DNA from: Candidatus Thiodiazotropha endoloripes | Lineage (GTDB): Bacteria > Pseudomonadota > Gammaproteobacteria > Chromatiales > Chromatiaceae | NCBI GenBank assembly: GCA_001709035.1 | Contig: LVKA01000008.1 | Span: 434,001 to 498,000 of the forward strand | Length of the DNA stretch: 64,000 nucleotides | Reading direction: 5' to 3' | In this document: piece by piece, positions 44,801 to 52,764 of the stretch | Layout of the letters: each line of letters starts with the position of its first letter | Numbering within the stretch: position 1 is the stretch's first letter | Translations under genes and position numbers: made by a program | Notes under the pieces: generated by a model | What the model was told of the DNA's origin: nothing | Databases searched by the model: none | Seen by the model: only the letters and a program-made list of their open reading frames with translations

Positions 44801-46165
44801 GCCTACATACCCATCAATCTCACTAAGCGCCAGTCGCTTCAAGCCGTCCAATGCACTAGGCACCAATATCAACTCAATACCCGGATAATCCTGTTTGAGG
44901 TATTCTTCCGCGACATAGCCTTTAACAACACCGATCTTGCGGCCAATGAAGTCCTCCAGACCATTCACAAAGGGTTGCTTATCGCCCACAAATATAACAA
45001 ACGGAAAGTCAAGATAGGGCTGGGTGAAATTGAGAAACTCTCGTCTCTCTGGCGTATCCACTAAGGCCGGCAGCAGGTCCAGTTGATGATTTCTTGCCGC
45101 GTCCATGACTTCTTGCCAAGTCAGATCTTTTTTTACTTCAGTTTGTAAATTTAAAACTCTGGAGAAGTAACTGACATAGTCTGACGAAAGGCCTTGGTAT
45201 ACTCCATTTTCATCAACAAACTCGATTGGATCCCAGGCTGTATCAATCCCAACGCGTAGTTTACCGATTTGCTTCAGCCACTCTCTCTGCTCTACGGTAA
45301 GTTTTAGCAACTTCTTATCGGCTAAAGGTGACTTGGGTATTGATATCCAGCGATCTAGAATCTCCTGTCGCTCTGCGTCAGTGATAGACCACAATGCCTT
45401 GTTCATGGCAGAGACGAGAGGCTTCAAGGGTACATCGCGGTTAATCGCGAAACGTTGGTAAGATGATCCTATTCCCGCATCACCACTGAAGTGAAGGTTA
45501 ACCAGTTGCTGATCTTGGATGACCCATTGTGCCACTGCCCGGGTACCGATGTAGGCATCTGCTTTTTTCCAGGAAACAGCTTGCAGCGCCTCCTGGGTAT
45601 TGAGTACCGGCAACAGATTTATCTCTGGATGTAACTCCTGCAGCTGACGCATGGTAGAAAACCCATCCTCAACGGCAACCACCTTGTCTCTCAGAGATTC
45701 GATATCGGATAGACCCTGACGGCTGGAACGCGTGACGATAGCCTTATGCGTTTGAAAAAAAGGCTCTGTAAAGTAGAGGTCCCTCTCACGCTGTTCGTTC
45801 TTCACCACCGAGGCCGCCAACGGCAATTCACCCTCGCGCACCTTCTGCAGCATCTCTTTAAATGTCGGTCCGGGGTGTATTCTGAATTCAATCCCAAGCC
45901 GCTCTGAGATCAGACTCAAGTAATCGGCAGCAATGCCTCGGTGCTCATCGTCCAGCATAAAATCGATAGGCGGCCAACTGCCATCCACCCCAATATCTAC
46001 GATGGGATGGGTCTCCAGCCAGGCAGTTTCCTCAGTCGTCAGATCAAGATCAGTGGATCGCTGCGAAGGTTGTGCTGCATGAAGAGAGACAAGGTAGACC
46101 AACGACACAATGGCCGTGAACGTGGCAACCGCTGATCGTAAAAATGAAGGCCGCGACATTTCCAC
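41879..46165 (-). CDS. EvgS/BvgS-like hybrid sensor histidine kinase
   Basis: A 1428-residue phosphorelay kinase. Signal peptide (about 1-30), two tandem family-3 solute-binding domains in the periplasm (about 45-275 and 300-525), one transmembrane helix (about 545-567), a PAS domain, HisKA (NMSHEIRTPMNAIIGMTH), HATPase (DSGIGIEPEKVERLFEAF, GGTGLGLSIS), two receivers (LVVEDNDTTRE / MDWRMPEIDG; LLVEDNVINQQ / MDLQMPGLDG) and an Hpt domain with LLHTLQGVSGSIGA. This is the venus-flytrap kinase plan of BvgS/EvgS, so a small periplasmic ligand is expected. A GTG at 46165 or the ATG at 46159 may start it. The overlapping HD-GYP gene is the presumed target. Confidence 0.95.
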   Translation of the reverse strand: MEMSRPSFLRSAVATFTAIVSLVYLVSLHAAQPSQRSTDLDLTTEETAWLETHPIVDIGVDGSWPPIDFMLDDEHRGIAADYLSLISERLGIEFRIHPGPTFKEMLQKVREGELPLAASVVKNEQRERDLYFTEPFFQTHKAIVTRSSRQGLSDIESLRDKVVAVEDGFSTMRQLQELHPEINLLPVLNTQEALQAVSWKKADAYIGTRAVAQWVIQDQQLVNLHFSGDAGIGSSYQRFAINRDVPLKPLVSAMNKALWSITDAERQEILDRWISIPKSPLADKKLLKLTVEQREWLKQIGKLRVGIDTAWDPIEFVDENGVYQGLSSDYVSYFSRVLNLQTEVKKDLTWQEVMDAARNHQLDLLPALVDTPERREFLNFTQPYLDFPFVIFVGDKQPFVNGLEDFIGRKIGVVKGYVAEEYLKQDYPGIELILVPSALDGLKRLALSEIDGYVGNLTVGSHLIRKNGLTNIKVGAPTPYHYQLSVGVRKDWPILVEILDQAIRSMTEKQKNEIQQRWMSIRYDVTVDYTTVWRVIGVALSVVLVFVIWLLRLRRKHQLAKQNEAQLNLIINTVPVAIVVSDTKGVIRISNEQSLLEIEAGDSSIIGMNMAGFYADPADRERVLTALKTKREVRNMRIGIRTLKGNLIEGLLSAIPIRMQDEMMHLGVLVNLTERIRVEKEIKKAMKLQRQANRFKSDFLANMSHEIRTPMNAIIGMTHLALDTDLTEKQFDYLSKIKLSSINLLGILNDILDFSKIEAGKLQIEQSEFKLDSILQNLSSLISIKAEQKGLEFIFKQDLSIPQKLIGDPLRIGQVLINLAQNAIKFTAEGEILLSVELEEQSDSDIRVRFSVKDSGIGIEPEKVERLFEAFVQADASTTRRHGGTGLGLSISNNLVRLMAGEISVKSTPGQGSEFSFAIPLKVARKQKASEFVFKDFMRGMKVLVVEDNDTTREVITKTLESFSFSVTAVSSAKEAYAALQAMNDIRLLIMDWRMPEIDGVQAVEHIRKDLDASHSIPIIMITAYDHQDLLMHTDRLGVESVLIKPISPSTLFDTISEVLFGQTKQTQKRDIKSRRFKGQVLLVEDNVINQQVAQELLEKLGLLVVIVSSGEEALKKIKEVNFDLVFMDLQMPGLDGLETTRRVRNELKNTYVRIIAMTAHAMRGDRERCLAAGMDDYLSKPIDPDRLSSTLLAWLPIDDRPLSDIQPVLGQVHAYDLPDTVEGIDLKWGTNRVGGNQRLYVKLLLEFQQRYQDSAIQVSDLLRSNERDTLKRLLHTLQGVSGSIGANRLQEATRTLLDAILDPSDEHQITNLIETFEKQVSIVFDSIQILQNKIDEAQIRDGAIEGASTEDVQQLLERTDTALKQGDVTSSGLLEKLTPMVLAQDSSLTDSVNELKTHVDNYDFDKAVTTLLAIKRRLPAVTDDKQE

Positions 46166-46589
46166 TCTCTGTCGCCAGCGCAGAGTTGCTCTGCAGCTGG
46201 GTATTGTTATGATTTTGCGTTATTCTTTCCTTAAACGATTATAATTATACCCTTTCAATCCGGAGACTGCGAAGGAATTAAATTCCTTTTAGCAGAAGAT
46301 TTTCAGTCGTTCTTCCAATCTCACGCCTAGATCGGTAATGCCAATGCATAGGTATCAGTGATGCAGCGTTTTCGATAGGCCTATCAAGTCAAGCGCCTGA
46401 ATAGGGACACCCATCATTTGTGTCTCGATGTAACAAATGAATCAATATGATTTGGCTGAACAATTAACGTCTGTTCAATAAATGTCCTGGACGACAAACT
46501 ATATCGGTTACTCAGTACTTTTTAAATTTATATCTGGTGTTTTTATATGTCTGCCAATCATTGGGTGTACGTGTTCTATGTCTATCTAA
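46166..46589. other. Gene-free interval at left edge of accessory island
   Basis: No coding frame of note. It is AT-rich. It contains a TGTCCC-type repeat copy at 46402-46421 (TAGGGACACCCATCATTTGT) that is inverted relative to copies at 49106-49130 and 49172-49200 on the other side of the two-gene module. The kinase promoter should lie in its left part, but no clear -35/-10 pair could be fixed. Confidence 0.5.
46402..46421 (-). repeat. TGTCCC-type short repeat, left flank
   Basis: Read on the minus strand, ACAAATGATGGGTGTCCCTA. It matches AAATAATGGATGTCCCCA on the plus strand at 49172 in 15 of 18 bases, giving an inverted pair around the 46590-48848 module. Short GGTGTCCC repeats of this kind often accompany REP-associated (Y1) transposases, but none is present here. 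Confidence 0.5.
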
Positions 46590-48089
46590 TTAGATTTTCC
46601 AATCATCTACAATGTATCGAGAGTCCGCCAACGAATCGAGTTTGTAATTCATTCCATCTACTTTGTTTTGAACTTCCTGCCTATAAAACGCAAGCCCCGC
46701 TAGTTCCTGATATAGAGGCTCTCTCGCCATCAGCAAAAGCTCCTTTCCCCTATCTGTTAATTCAAAAATGGTATGCATCAAGGTATTTCTTCTACCTTTG
46801 TGATGCGTACTTCTATAACTAATGTAATCTTCAATTCCATCAAACGCCGTCCTGAAAATCAAATGAGCCTTATGACAATACCACAAACAATTTTCAATAA
46901 AGCCGTAATCAAATCTTTTCTGCCCCGTTCCTTTGGGATTTATGTACGCACAGTATTCGTTGAACTTTTCTAAGAATTGCTGGTCGATTTTTGCAGAACC
47001 AAGTGCATCCACGGTTAATAATGTAATATAAATAACAGGAAGATAATCGATATCAAACTGAGTGGAGAATATATTTGGAATACTGCTCATTCGATCCATA
47101 TCCTTTCTCAGACCCTCCTTGCTTTCCACCTTCTTTCCAAATAACGCTCTTAATAGACAATCTTGCTCGAATTCTGGATTAGACCTTGAAATACACACCT
47201 TCCCTTCCCTGGTTGCTTTCTTGACAAAGTTTATTGCCGTCCTTAGATTCCCGTTAGTCATAACCCTAAAAAACTCTTGAACCTCCTTCTTCGCAAACGG
47301 ATCTATATACTCCGATCTATATCCGTCGGTCATCCTAGAATGAATGACCATATTCGGATCTATCGCATTCACTCTGATTGGTTCACTAGTACTGTGGCCG
47401 AGTCTGCTTGCGACACTGTGTTTAGCAATGCCCGCAGCAATAGGACGTGCTGTATATAAAAATATAGGATTTGTAGTATGATCGTTTATCGCACACAGCA
47501 GTGTAAGAATCTGTATCTGTGCGTATGGGTTTAGATAGTCGACATCATCAATCGCAATCACACCCTGTGGAGCCCTACCATGATTCTTCTGTAGCAACTT
47601 TGCTTTAGGAACTATCTCAGAAGCGACTAGCTCGCTGATTAGCGTAAAATCATCTTGCTTTTTGTTGTTCGATGAGTGCTTTTTGTATTCGTCTTTCAAA
47701 TTTGGTGATTTAACCTGCTCACCAATAGATTTCAACATAACATGGATATGATCGTTAATTCTAGAAACAATATCCAACATTTGATACGTTTCAAGCTCCG
47801 CATTACCTGATAATGCATCGTGCGAAACGCCAATCATCCCTATCCTTTTACCAAACTCCGGGAATTTTCTTTTTATCAAGAATTCGAGCATAGTCGACTT
47901 TCCAACACCGGGCAGGCCTGCTACCAATATGATCCCATCATCTTTAGTATCGAATGATAACTGTATCTGTTCGTATGCCCTTTCGATCAATTTATCACGC
48001 TCTACGAACAAATATTCATAGTCTAGAAACTTTGTCAGATCCCCAAGAAATGGTTTCTTTTCGTTCCACCCCCAATGACCCCACGGCAT
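46590..48089 (-). CDS. AAA/Orc1-like P-loop ATPase of unknown function
   Basis: A 499-residue cytoplasmic ATPase. Walker A GLPGVGKST is at 58-66, Walker B VIAIDDVD at 177-184, and a sensor-1-like LYTARP at 211-216. The N-terminal FVERDKLIERAYEQI helix and a C-terminal winged-helix-like section (about 395-470, TIFELTDRGKELLLMAREP) recall Orc1/Cdc6-like and STAND-type AAA proteins found in mobile or defence contexts. GGGGA lies before the ATG. It follows the membrane-protein gene by 18 bases on the same strand, in an AT-rich island. Biochemical role is unknown; nucleotide-dependent control of the membrane partner is the natural hypothesis. Confidence 0.85.
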   Translation of the reverse strand: MPWGHWGWNEKKPFLGDLTKFLDYEYLFVERDKLIERAYEQIQLSFDTKDDGIILVAGLPGVGKSTMLEFLIKRKFPEFGKRIGMIGVSHDALSGNAELETYQMLDIVSRINDHIHVMLKSIGEQVKSPNLKDEYKKHSSNNKKQDDFTLISELVASEIVPKAKLLQKNHGRAPQGVIAIDDVDYLNPYAQIQILTLLCAINDHTTNPIFLYTARPIAAGIAKHSVASRLGHSTSEPIRVNAIDPNMVIHSRMTDGYRSEYIDPFAKKEVQEFFRVMTNGNLRTAINFVKKATREGKVCISRSNPEFEQDCLLRALFGKKVESKEGLRKDMDRMSSIPNIFSTQFDIDYLPVIYITLLTVDALGSAKIDQQFLEKFNEYCAYINPKGTGQKRFDYGFIENCLWYCHKAHLIFRTAFDGIEDYISYRSTHHKGRRNTLMHTIFELTDRGKELLLMAREPLYQELAGLAFYRQEVQNKVDGMNYKLDSLADSRYIVDDWKI

Positions 48090-48107
48090 AGAATTTCCCC
48101 TTAATAT

Positions 48108-48848
48108 TCAAAAAAAGACTGCATTAACAACAGCGATAAACTGGATCAGAATTACAACAGCAATACAAGCTAGTGCAACTAAATAAAAAAATGAGGAATA
48201 AAATATAGGAAGCTTGAACAACCGAAAATAATCGGATGGTTGAGTAAAATACGGAGCTCCATAATCTGATGCTGCCTCATATGTAGAGTCAGCCTGTTCG
48301 GCAATCATTTTGAGCTCATGCTTATCGCTAATTCCATACCGTATCGCCTCTTCCCGGGATTTCTGCACAAACTCAAATTTTCTGTATTTCTGCACAATAT
48401 CGGGTGCATTTGCTTGGTAAATCGCATTCCCTATCACTACAAGTAATGATCCAATATATGCAACGAACCACACCAACGGCAATGATCCTATTGATAAATT
48501 GTTGCTATCATATTTGTGCAGAAAGCCTTGTACTTTCTCAGCAAAATACCTAGATTCCATGCTCATGCGTTTTGACGATTCGGCGAGCTCTTCGTTTACT
48601 AGCAAACCAGATTCCTGTATTCTTTTATAAATGCTCTCAATTTGAAAAATCTCTCGCTGTAGATTCGTTTCCGCTTTGTCGAAAATGCCAGTAGCCTCCA
48701 AAGCCAACTGGTTATGATGTATAATTACAGCCCTGGCTGATGGCCACAATCCTGCGATTATCGGGACAAATATCAATGCAAGATATGAGGCGCGGGTCAT
48801 AATTTTTAGTTCACCTACTGCACGAATGCGGCTCCAACTAAGTTTCAT
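48108..48848 (-). CDS. Three-helix membrane protein paired with AAA ATPase
   Basis: A 246-residue protein starting at the ATG at 48848 (MKLSWSRIRAVGELK). Helix 1 is at about 20-40, a charged coiled-coil-like stretch at 50-115 (DKAETNLQREIFQIESIYKR), helix 2 at 121-146, a cytoplasmic or periplasmic segment at 150-208, and a long hydrophobic segment at 213-246 (FYLVALACIAVVILIQFIAVV) ending the protein at VNAVFF. No family is recognised. The frame is open to 48884 but without a ribosome site. Being first in a two-gene unit with a P-loop ATPase in an island suggests an effector or sensor of a defence or stress module; this is inference. Confidence 0.75.
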   Translation of the reverse strand: MKLSWSRIRAVGELKIMTRASYLALIFVPIIAGLWPSARAVIIHHNQLALEATGIFDKAETNLQREIFQIESIYKRIQESGLLVNEELAESSKRMSMESRYFAEKVQGFLHKYDSNNLSIGSLPLVWFVAYIGSLLVVIGNAIYQANAPDIVQKYRKFEFVQKSREEAIRYGISDKHELKMIAEQADSTYEAASDYGAPYFTQPSDYFRLFKLPIFYSSFFYLVALACIAVVILIQFIAVVNAVFF

Positions 48849-49105
48849 AAAAACCACCCGTAAAGAATAAAGGGGATGCAGCACTTTTCATCTTGTTTTC
48901 AGGCAATTCCCCACGAAAAAAATTTAAAAATATTCAACTTGGATATTCGACTTATTTATAACTCATCAAAACACAAGGCAATCCTTCAAAAAAGGGGGCG
49001 TCCTCAACCCCGCATCTAACAAAGCGGAGTGTCCCTAAAATCTAATACACCCACCATTTTCTAAAGACATTATGTTATTGATTTAAACACTTACATGGTA
49101 GTCTT

Positions 49106-49200
49106 AAATAATAGGTGTCCTCGTTTATTATTCCCTTAATGGAAATCTTGGTATTGATTTCTATATGTACTAAATAATGGATGTCCCCAATTATTTTTTA
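49106..49200 (+). repeat. Tandem TGTCCC-type short repeats, right flank
   Basis: Two related copies, AAATAATAGGTGTCCTCG (49106) and AAATAATGGATGTCCCCA (49172), each followed by TTATTA/TTATTT, stand 66 bases apart. A third weaker trace (GTGTCCCTAAAATC) is at 49031. With the inverted copy at 46402 they bracket the ATPase/membrane module. The 48849-49219 gap holds nothing else I can name. Confidence 0.5.
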
Positions 49201-49219
49201 TTTAGAGCTATTTGTTAGT

Positions 49220-49846
49220 CTATTTTCCATATTCCAATGAAGCCATTCTGATGCCAGTTGATATCAGTGTGATACCTGCGGCTTTATTGATAAGTGTTGT
49301 GACCCATGATTTCAGTTGTTGCTTTGCTATGCGATCGCCCAACCGACTGAATACGCTGTACACGATAATATCAGCTAATAAGCAAGACGCGCCCATAAGT
49401 AGCATTTGAAAAAGTACAGGCTTCGACGGATCAATGAACTGCGGAAGTAACGCTGTGAAATACATAAGTGCTTTCGGGTTAGCTAGCTGGACTACTAATC
49501 CTTGTGAGAAGAGTTTTTTTCGATTACTTTCTTTTTTTTCTGTCGAAAGCTTAATTATTCCCGTTTTGCTGAATAGGGCCGAGATGCCAAGATAGAGCAA
49601 ATAGGCTACACCGAACCATTTAATTACTGAGAACATTAGGTTGGAAGCAAGTATTAGCGAGGCGATACCCGTAGCCGATAAAGTAAAAAATAGGACATCG
49701 GCGCTTGCCACCCCGAGCACGCCAAAGAATGCTCGCTGAGAATTATGCGACGCCCCCTGTGCTGCGATTGTGATAGCGGCCGGGCCCGGCACCAAAATTA
49801 ACATCACCGTAGTGACGAGAAATATTGAGTAAAGACTTATATCCAC
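49220..49846 (-). CDS. LysE/RhtB-family amino-acid exporter
   Basis: A 208-residue inner-membrane protein with six transmembrane helices and the LysE-family start ILVPGPAAITIAAQGASHNSQRAFFGVLGVASADV. Mid-protein VQLANPKALMYFTALLPQFID is the family's second conserved segment. Such proteins export amino acids or derivatives. The start codon is a GTG at 49844-49846 with AGAG upstream. It lies inside the AT-rich island, so it may have been acquired along with it, and has no operon partner. Confidence 0.92.
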   Translation of the reverse strand: MDISLYSIFLVTTVMLILVPGPAAITIAAQGASHNSQRAFFGVLGVASADVLFFTLSATGIASLILASNLMFSVIKWFGVAYLLYLGISALFSKTGIIKLSTEKKESNRKKLFSQGLVVQLANPKALMYFTALLPQFIDPSKPVLFQMLLMGASCLLADIIVYSVFSRLGDRIAKQQLKSWVTTLINKAAGITLISTGIRMASLEYGK

Positions 49847-50561
49847 TTTTGTTCTCTTTTAGCCTAATGCCTACAGCAGAGGAAAACTGCAGCGTAGCGT
49901 AGGTTTTTCCTACTGACTGTACTTGTATGGTTGAATTTGATTTCAACTTCTACTCCAGATGACTCCAAAGTATGTCTTAACGCTTCTGCTTTTTCTTTAT
50001 TATTGATTTCCAGTTTATTCAGTTTTGATAAATAATTAGCATGCAATTCTATTTAGCTCTGTACCATTCAAGTTTGTGCACATTTGGATTCGTTCGCAGT
50101 AAGCCTTAAAAGACCAGCTTCCATCACTTACCCAGGCTCGATCCTTTGACCAGTTTTTATATGCATTGTTGCCATATCTTTATTAGCCATAACATGTATT
50201 CAAAGGCACATTGCCTTCAAGTACGATAAATTACTTAATTCAATGTGCACACTTCCTTATATCCTGCAATATTCGCAGGATAGCAGGCTGTTTGCACAGG
50301 AAAAAACGGGCATTATTCCTTATATCTTAAAAAAACAGGGAGGTTATAAAGGTGTGGTTTTACCTCCTTGTATATACACTTTCTATACTAATTATCATAG
50401 ATTTGCCAGTACTGAATGTATGAGGTCATCAAAACAAGAATATATTTCGGTAAACAATTCGTAAATGATGCCTCATATCTCCAAACGCTGACTAATTGAC
50501 ATTGGGGGTAGGATCTAAAATACTATAATTGAAATAAGAACAAAATACGGGCGTCAAATCT
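49847..50561. other. Gene-poor AT-rich interval
   Basis: No gene is supported here. A 60-codon minus frame (49864-50046) has a protein-like composition but no ribosome site or known family. A hairpin GGAGGT / ACCTCC is at 50340-50368. The sequence looks like decayed or spacer DNA between the LysE gene and the MITE-like element. Confidence 0.45.
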
Positions 50562-50817
50562 CACTAATCCAATACGTCCTGTTGCGCCTGAAAATGAGCC
50601 AATCAAGGCGCGAGGAGCGTAGTTTGGTTACTCCAAATGAGTGTCGAGCAACGCCGAGTGGCGCTTTTTCAGGCGCAACCCGGAGGGCTCGGTCTGTTTT
50701 TGCGCCCAGCGGCGTTATCAATCGCTCGTGTAGAATAAATACACTACGCTCATTTTGCCTTGCTGGACGCAAAAACAGTCCCAACAGGGCGTATTGGATT
50801 AGTGTTAACAGGCCCTA
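50562..50817. repeat. Larger MITE-like element, 256 bp
   Basis: Left arm CACTAATCCAATACGTCCTG and the reverse complement of the right arm agree over 23 bases with one mismatch (T/C); the right end continues with AGTGTTAACAGGCCCTA, so the outer tip of the left arm is missing. It contains GCCGAGTGGCGCTTTTTCAG, the core also found in the 92-bp element at 6090-6181, plus an internal inverted repeat TTGCGCCTGAAAA / TTTTTCAGGCGCAA. Short frames crossing it are artefacts of the repeat. Its right end abuts the integrase remnant. Confidence 0.75.
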
Positions 50818-51239
50818 GAGAGGGTGCGTACCCTGCATGAACGAGATCTAGCAGAGGGGGCGGTTTATCTGCCTATTGCCTTGTCCAGAAAATATCCCAA
50901 TGCCGCCAAGGAGTGGAAGTGGCAATACCTGTTTCCGGCTACCCAAAGAAGTGTCGATCCTCGCTCAGGGGTTACACGGCGACATCACCTTGATGAAAGC
51001 AGTGTTAGAAAGGCGGTTAAATATGCGGTGCGCACTTCGGGGATCAATAAAAGGCTAGCTGCCATACGTTACGTCACTCTTTCGCCACCCATCTATTGGA
51101 ACGTGGGCAGGATATACGCACGGTTCAGGAACAGCTCGGCCATAAGGACGTACGCACAACACAAATATACACTCATGTGATCAATCGTGGTGGCTTTGCG
51201 GTTCCCAGTCCTCTGGGTGGTGTTTTGTCAAAACACTAG
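50818..51239 (+). pseudogene. intI: Integron integrase (IntI) C-terminal remnant, frameshifted
   Basis: The conceptual protein is the last 140 or so residues of a roughly 330-residue tyrosine recombinase. It starts [18 protein letters not shown] and contains the IntI-type section [36 protein letters not shown] one-base shift near 51050-51057 moves to the frame reading [38 protein letters not shown], ending at TAG 51237. Box II Arg/His residues and the tyrosine are still recognisable. The 5' two-thirds are lost exactly where the MITE-like element ends, so it cannot be functional. No attC array is visible nearby. Confidence 0.9.
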
Positions 51240-51326
51240 AAAATGGGTGATAACGACGTAATAACAGTTTGGCTCTATGGCCGCTTGTGTTCGCTCAATT
51301 GATTTAATGAGATACTGATAAGGTAC

Positions 51327-51938
51327 CTAGGCTAACCGAGCCAGAAGCGCCGGACGATGAATCGGCGGCACTTTCTTGATCCCCCCAACGAAATACAACC
51401 CAGCACCATCATGGCAGAGAAGAATCGAAAAGAAGGCGCCTCCGGAGGTGACCAGGGCGATGATGTCCGTCGCCTTATTAGTCGCGGCTCGTTCGGCCAC
51501 AGTCCAGGCATCAGCGGGATAGAAGCCGCTTGCGTCGTTTGGCAATGCGGCGCGGAAGGTGGTCTTTACCTGATTGTTGACAACTTGGTTTTCAACGGTA
51601 CCCATGTGAAAGACCCGCATACCACCCTGGTAGGTTCCCCGGGCGATTAGGCAGCCGCTCATGAAACCGGTCAATACATCGGTACCCTGGGCGACATAGG
51701 CTGTACGTCCAGGAATGTAGTCGAGCCAATTGTGGGGAATTGGTGAGTTGAGGGGCATTTGATAGACCCTTGCCGGGCGTCTGAACAGCCCTCGCCGTGG
51801 CTGCTGGTTGCTGCCGATATAGCGCATGGTACTGGCGGCGCTGACGCTCTGTACGATGGCGCCATTTTGCTGTTGCGCCACGGTGTTGGGCTTCTGCCAG
51901 CGGATCTTCGCATCTGCGACGAGTGCATGTTCGATCAT
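51327..51938 (-). CDS. Hypothetical protein, 203 aa
   Basis: A 203-residue protein with no signal peptide, beginning MIEHALVADAKIRWQKPN. It has an N-terminal Gln/Arg-rich part with PRRGLFRRPARVYQMP and a later alpha/beta part (VTSGGAFFSILLCHDGAGLYFVGGIKKVPP). I do not recognise a family. GGGGAG lies just upstream of the ATG. It stands next to the integrase remnant at the edge of the island, flanked on the right by a TTTAGTCCGCAAAT inverted pair, so it may be accessory. It is not arranged like an integron cassette. Confidence 0.7.
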   Translation of the reverse strand: MIEHALVADAKIRWQKPNTVAQQQNGAIVQSVSAASTMRYIGSNQQPRRGLFRRPARVYQMPLNSPIPHNWLDYIPGRTAYVAQGTDVLTGFMSGCLIARGTYQGGMRVFHMGTVENQVVNNQVKTTFRAALPNDASGFYPADAWTVAERAATNKATDIIALVTSGGAFFSILLCHDGAGLYFVGGIKKVPPIHRPALLARLA

Positions 51939-51956
51939 CCTTCTCCCCTTTTTATA

Positions 51957-52107
51957 TTTTTAGTCCGCAAATGAACGCAAATTGGATTTTATTCTCTACC
52001 GATAGAATAGAAGATAGACTGAAATCGAATGCTTGTGGGGTGATTGCAATATTTGCTCTTCTCTAACCGATTTTAATTATCCGTATTATTTGCGGACTGA
52101 ATAAATA
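51957..52107. repeat. TTTAGTCCGCAAAT inverted pair
   Basis: TTTAGTCCGCAAATGAACGC (from 51959) and ATTTGCGGACTGAATAAA (from 52088) face each other across about 110 bases of AT-rich DNA. The same pair, in the same arrangement, encloses 25107-25548. The right arm overlaps the T-rich tail of the V-ATPase terminator. Confidence 0.6.
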
Positions 52108-52130
52108 TGCCAGTTTCACAAAACCAGCAT
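52101..52130 (-). terminator. Terminator of the V/A-type ATPase operon
   Basis: On the minus strand TGCTGGTTT and AAACTGGCA pair over 9 bp (two wobble pairs) with loop TGTG, followed by TATTTATTC. It lies 11 bases past the stop of subunit D, the last gene of the operon. Confidence 0.65.
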
Positions 52131-52140
52131 GACTGGATGA

Positions 52141-52764
52141 CTAAATCCTGTTCTGATCCCGCAATACCTTCACCTGAAACAGAGCGTTGCGCTCTTCCTC
52201 CTCCAGTGCGTTTTCGATGAACTTTATGGTCTCTTTGTATTGGGGGATGATGTTGTAGCGTAACGCGTTAACCCGCTTCTGGGCTTTCCGCTGTTCCGCG
52301 ATCAGTCGGTTGAGACTCATTGAGACCTCGCCCATTTTCGCCAGCAGCAGGGAGGCTTCGCCGAAGTGTCGGCGGGTGTCATCAAAGCTGGGATCGGTAC
52401 CCAGCAGGCCAACCGGGTTGAGGGGCTTCACTTCACCGCTCACCGAGGGAAACTCCACACCCAGGTTTCTGCGCGGGAGTACCTTTAACTCAAGCACCTG
52501 TTGTACGCCCAGCACCGTCTGGTTGATTGCCCGGCTGCCCATGCGCATCTGCAGCAGGCTCAGCCAGTGGTAGGCGAGTTTGACCGCCTGATGGGCCTGG
52601 TCGCGGATCTCCCGGTATTCACCGATCCGCTGATAGACCAGGCGGGTCAATAACTCCCGTTTGCGCTCCAGCAGGCTATGACCCTGCTGCAGAAAGTTGA
52701 GCTGTCGCTTCAGCTGCAACAGGGTGTTTTTGGTCGGTGCCGCCTTGATGCGTTTTCCGGTCAT
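52141..52764 (-). CDS. atpD: V/A-type ATPase subunit D (central stalk)
   Basis: A 207-residue all-helical protein with the subunit D pattern: APTKNTLLQLKRQLNFLQQGHSLLERKRELL at the N-terminal helix and RRTQKRVNALRYNIIPQYKETIKFIENALEEEERNALFQVKVLR at the C-terminal helix. Subunit D is the rotor shaft inside the A3B3 head. Its start overlaps the subunit B stop by four bases. It is the last gene of the operon, followed by a terminator-like hairpin. Confidence 0.94.
   Translation of the reverse strand: MTGKRIKAAPTKNTLLQLKRQLNFLQQGHSLLERKRELLTRLVYQRIGEYREIRDQAHQAVKLAYHWLSLLQMRMGSRAINQTVLGVQQVLELKVLPRRNLGVEFPSVSGEVKPLNPVGLLGTDPSFDDTRRHFGEASLLLAKMGEVSMSLNRLIAEQRKAQKRVNALRYNIIPQYKETIKFIENALEEEERNALFQVKVLRDQNRI

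Noticed and set aside
49864-50046. 60-codon minus-strand frame before the LysE gene
   Set aside because: Composition is plausible, but there is no ribosome site, family or overlap logic; left unassigned.
50554-50818. Mirror-image frames of 76 and 78 codons
   Set aside because: They are produced by the inverted-repeat structure of the MITE-like element and begin or end in its arms.
50818-51938. Integron cassette array next to the IntI remnant
   Set aside because: No attC-like folded sites were seen, and the 51327-51938 gene lies on the wrong (3') side of the integrase for a cassette.
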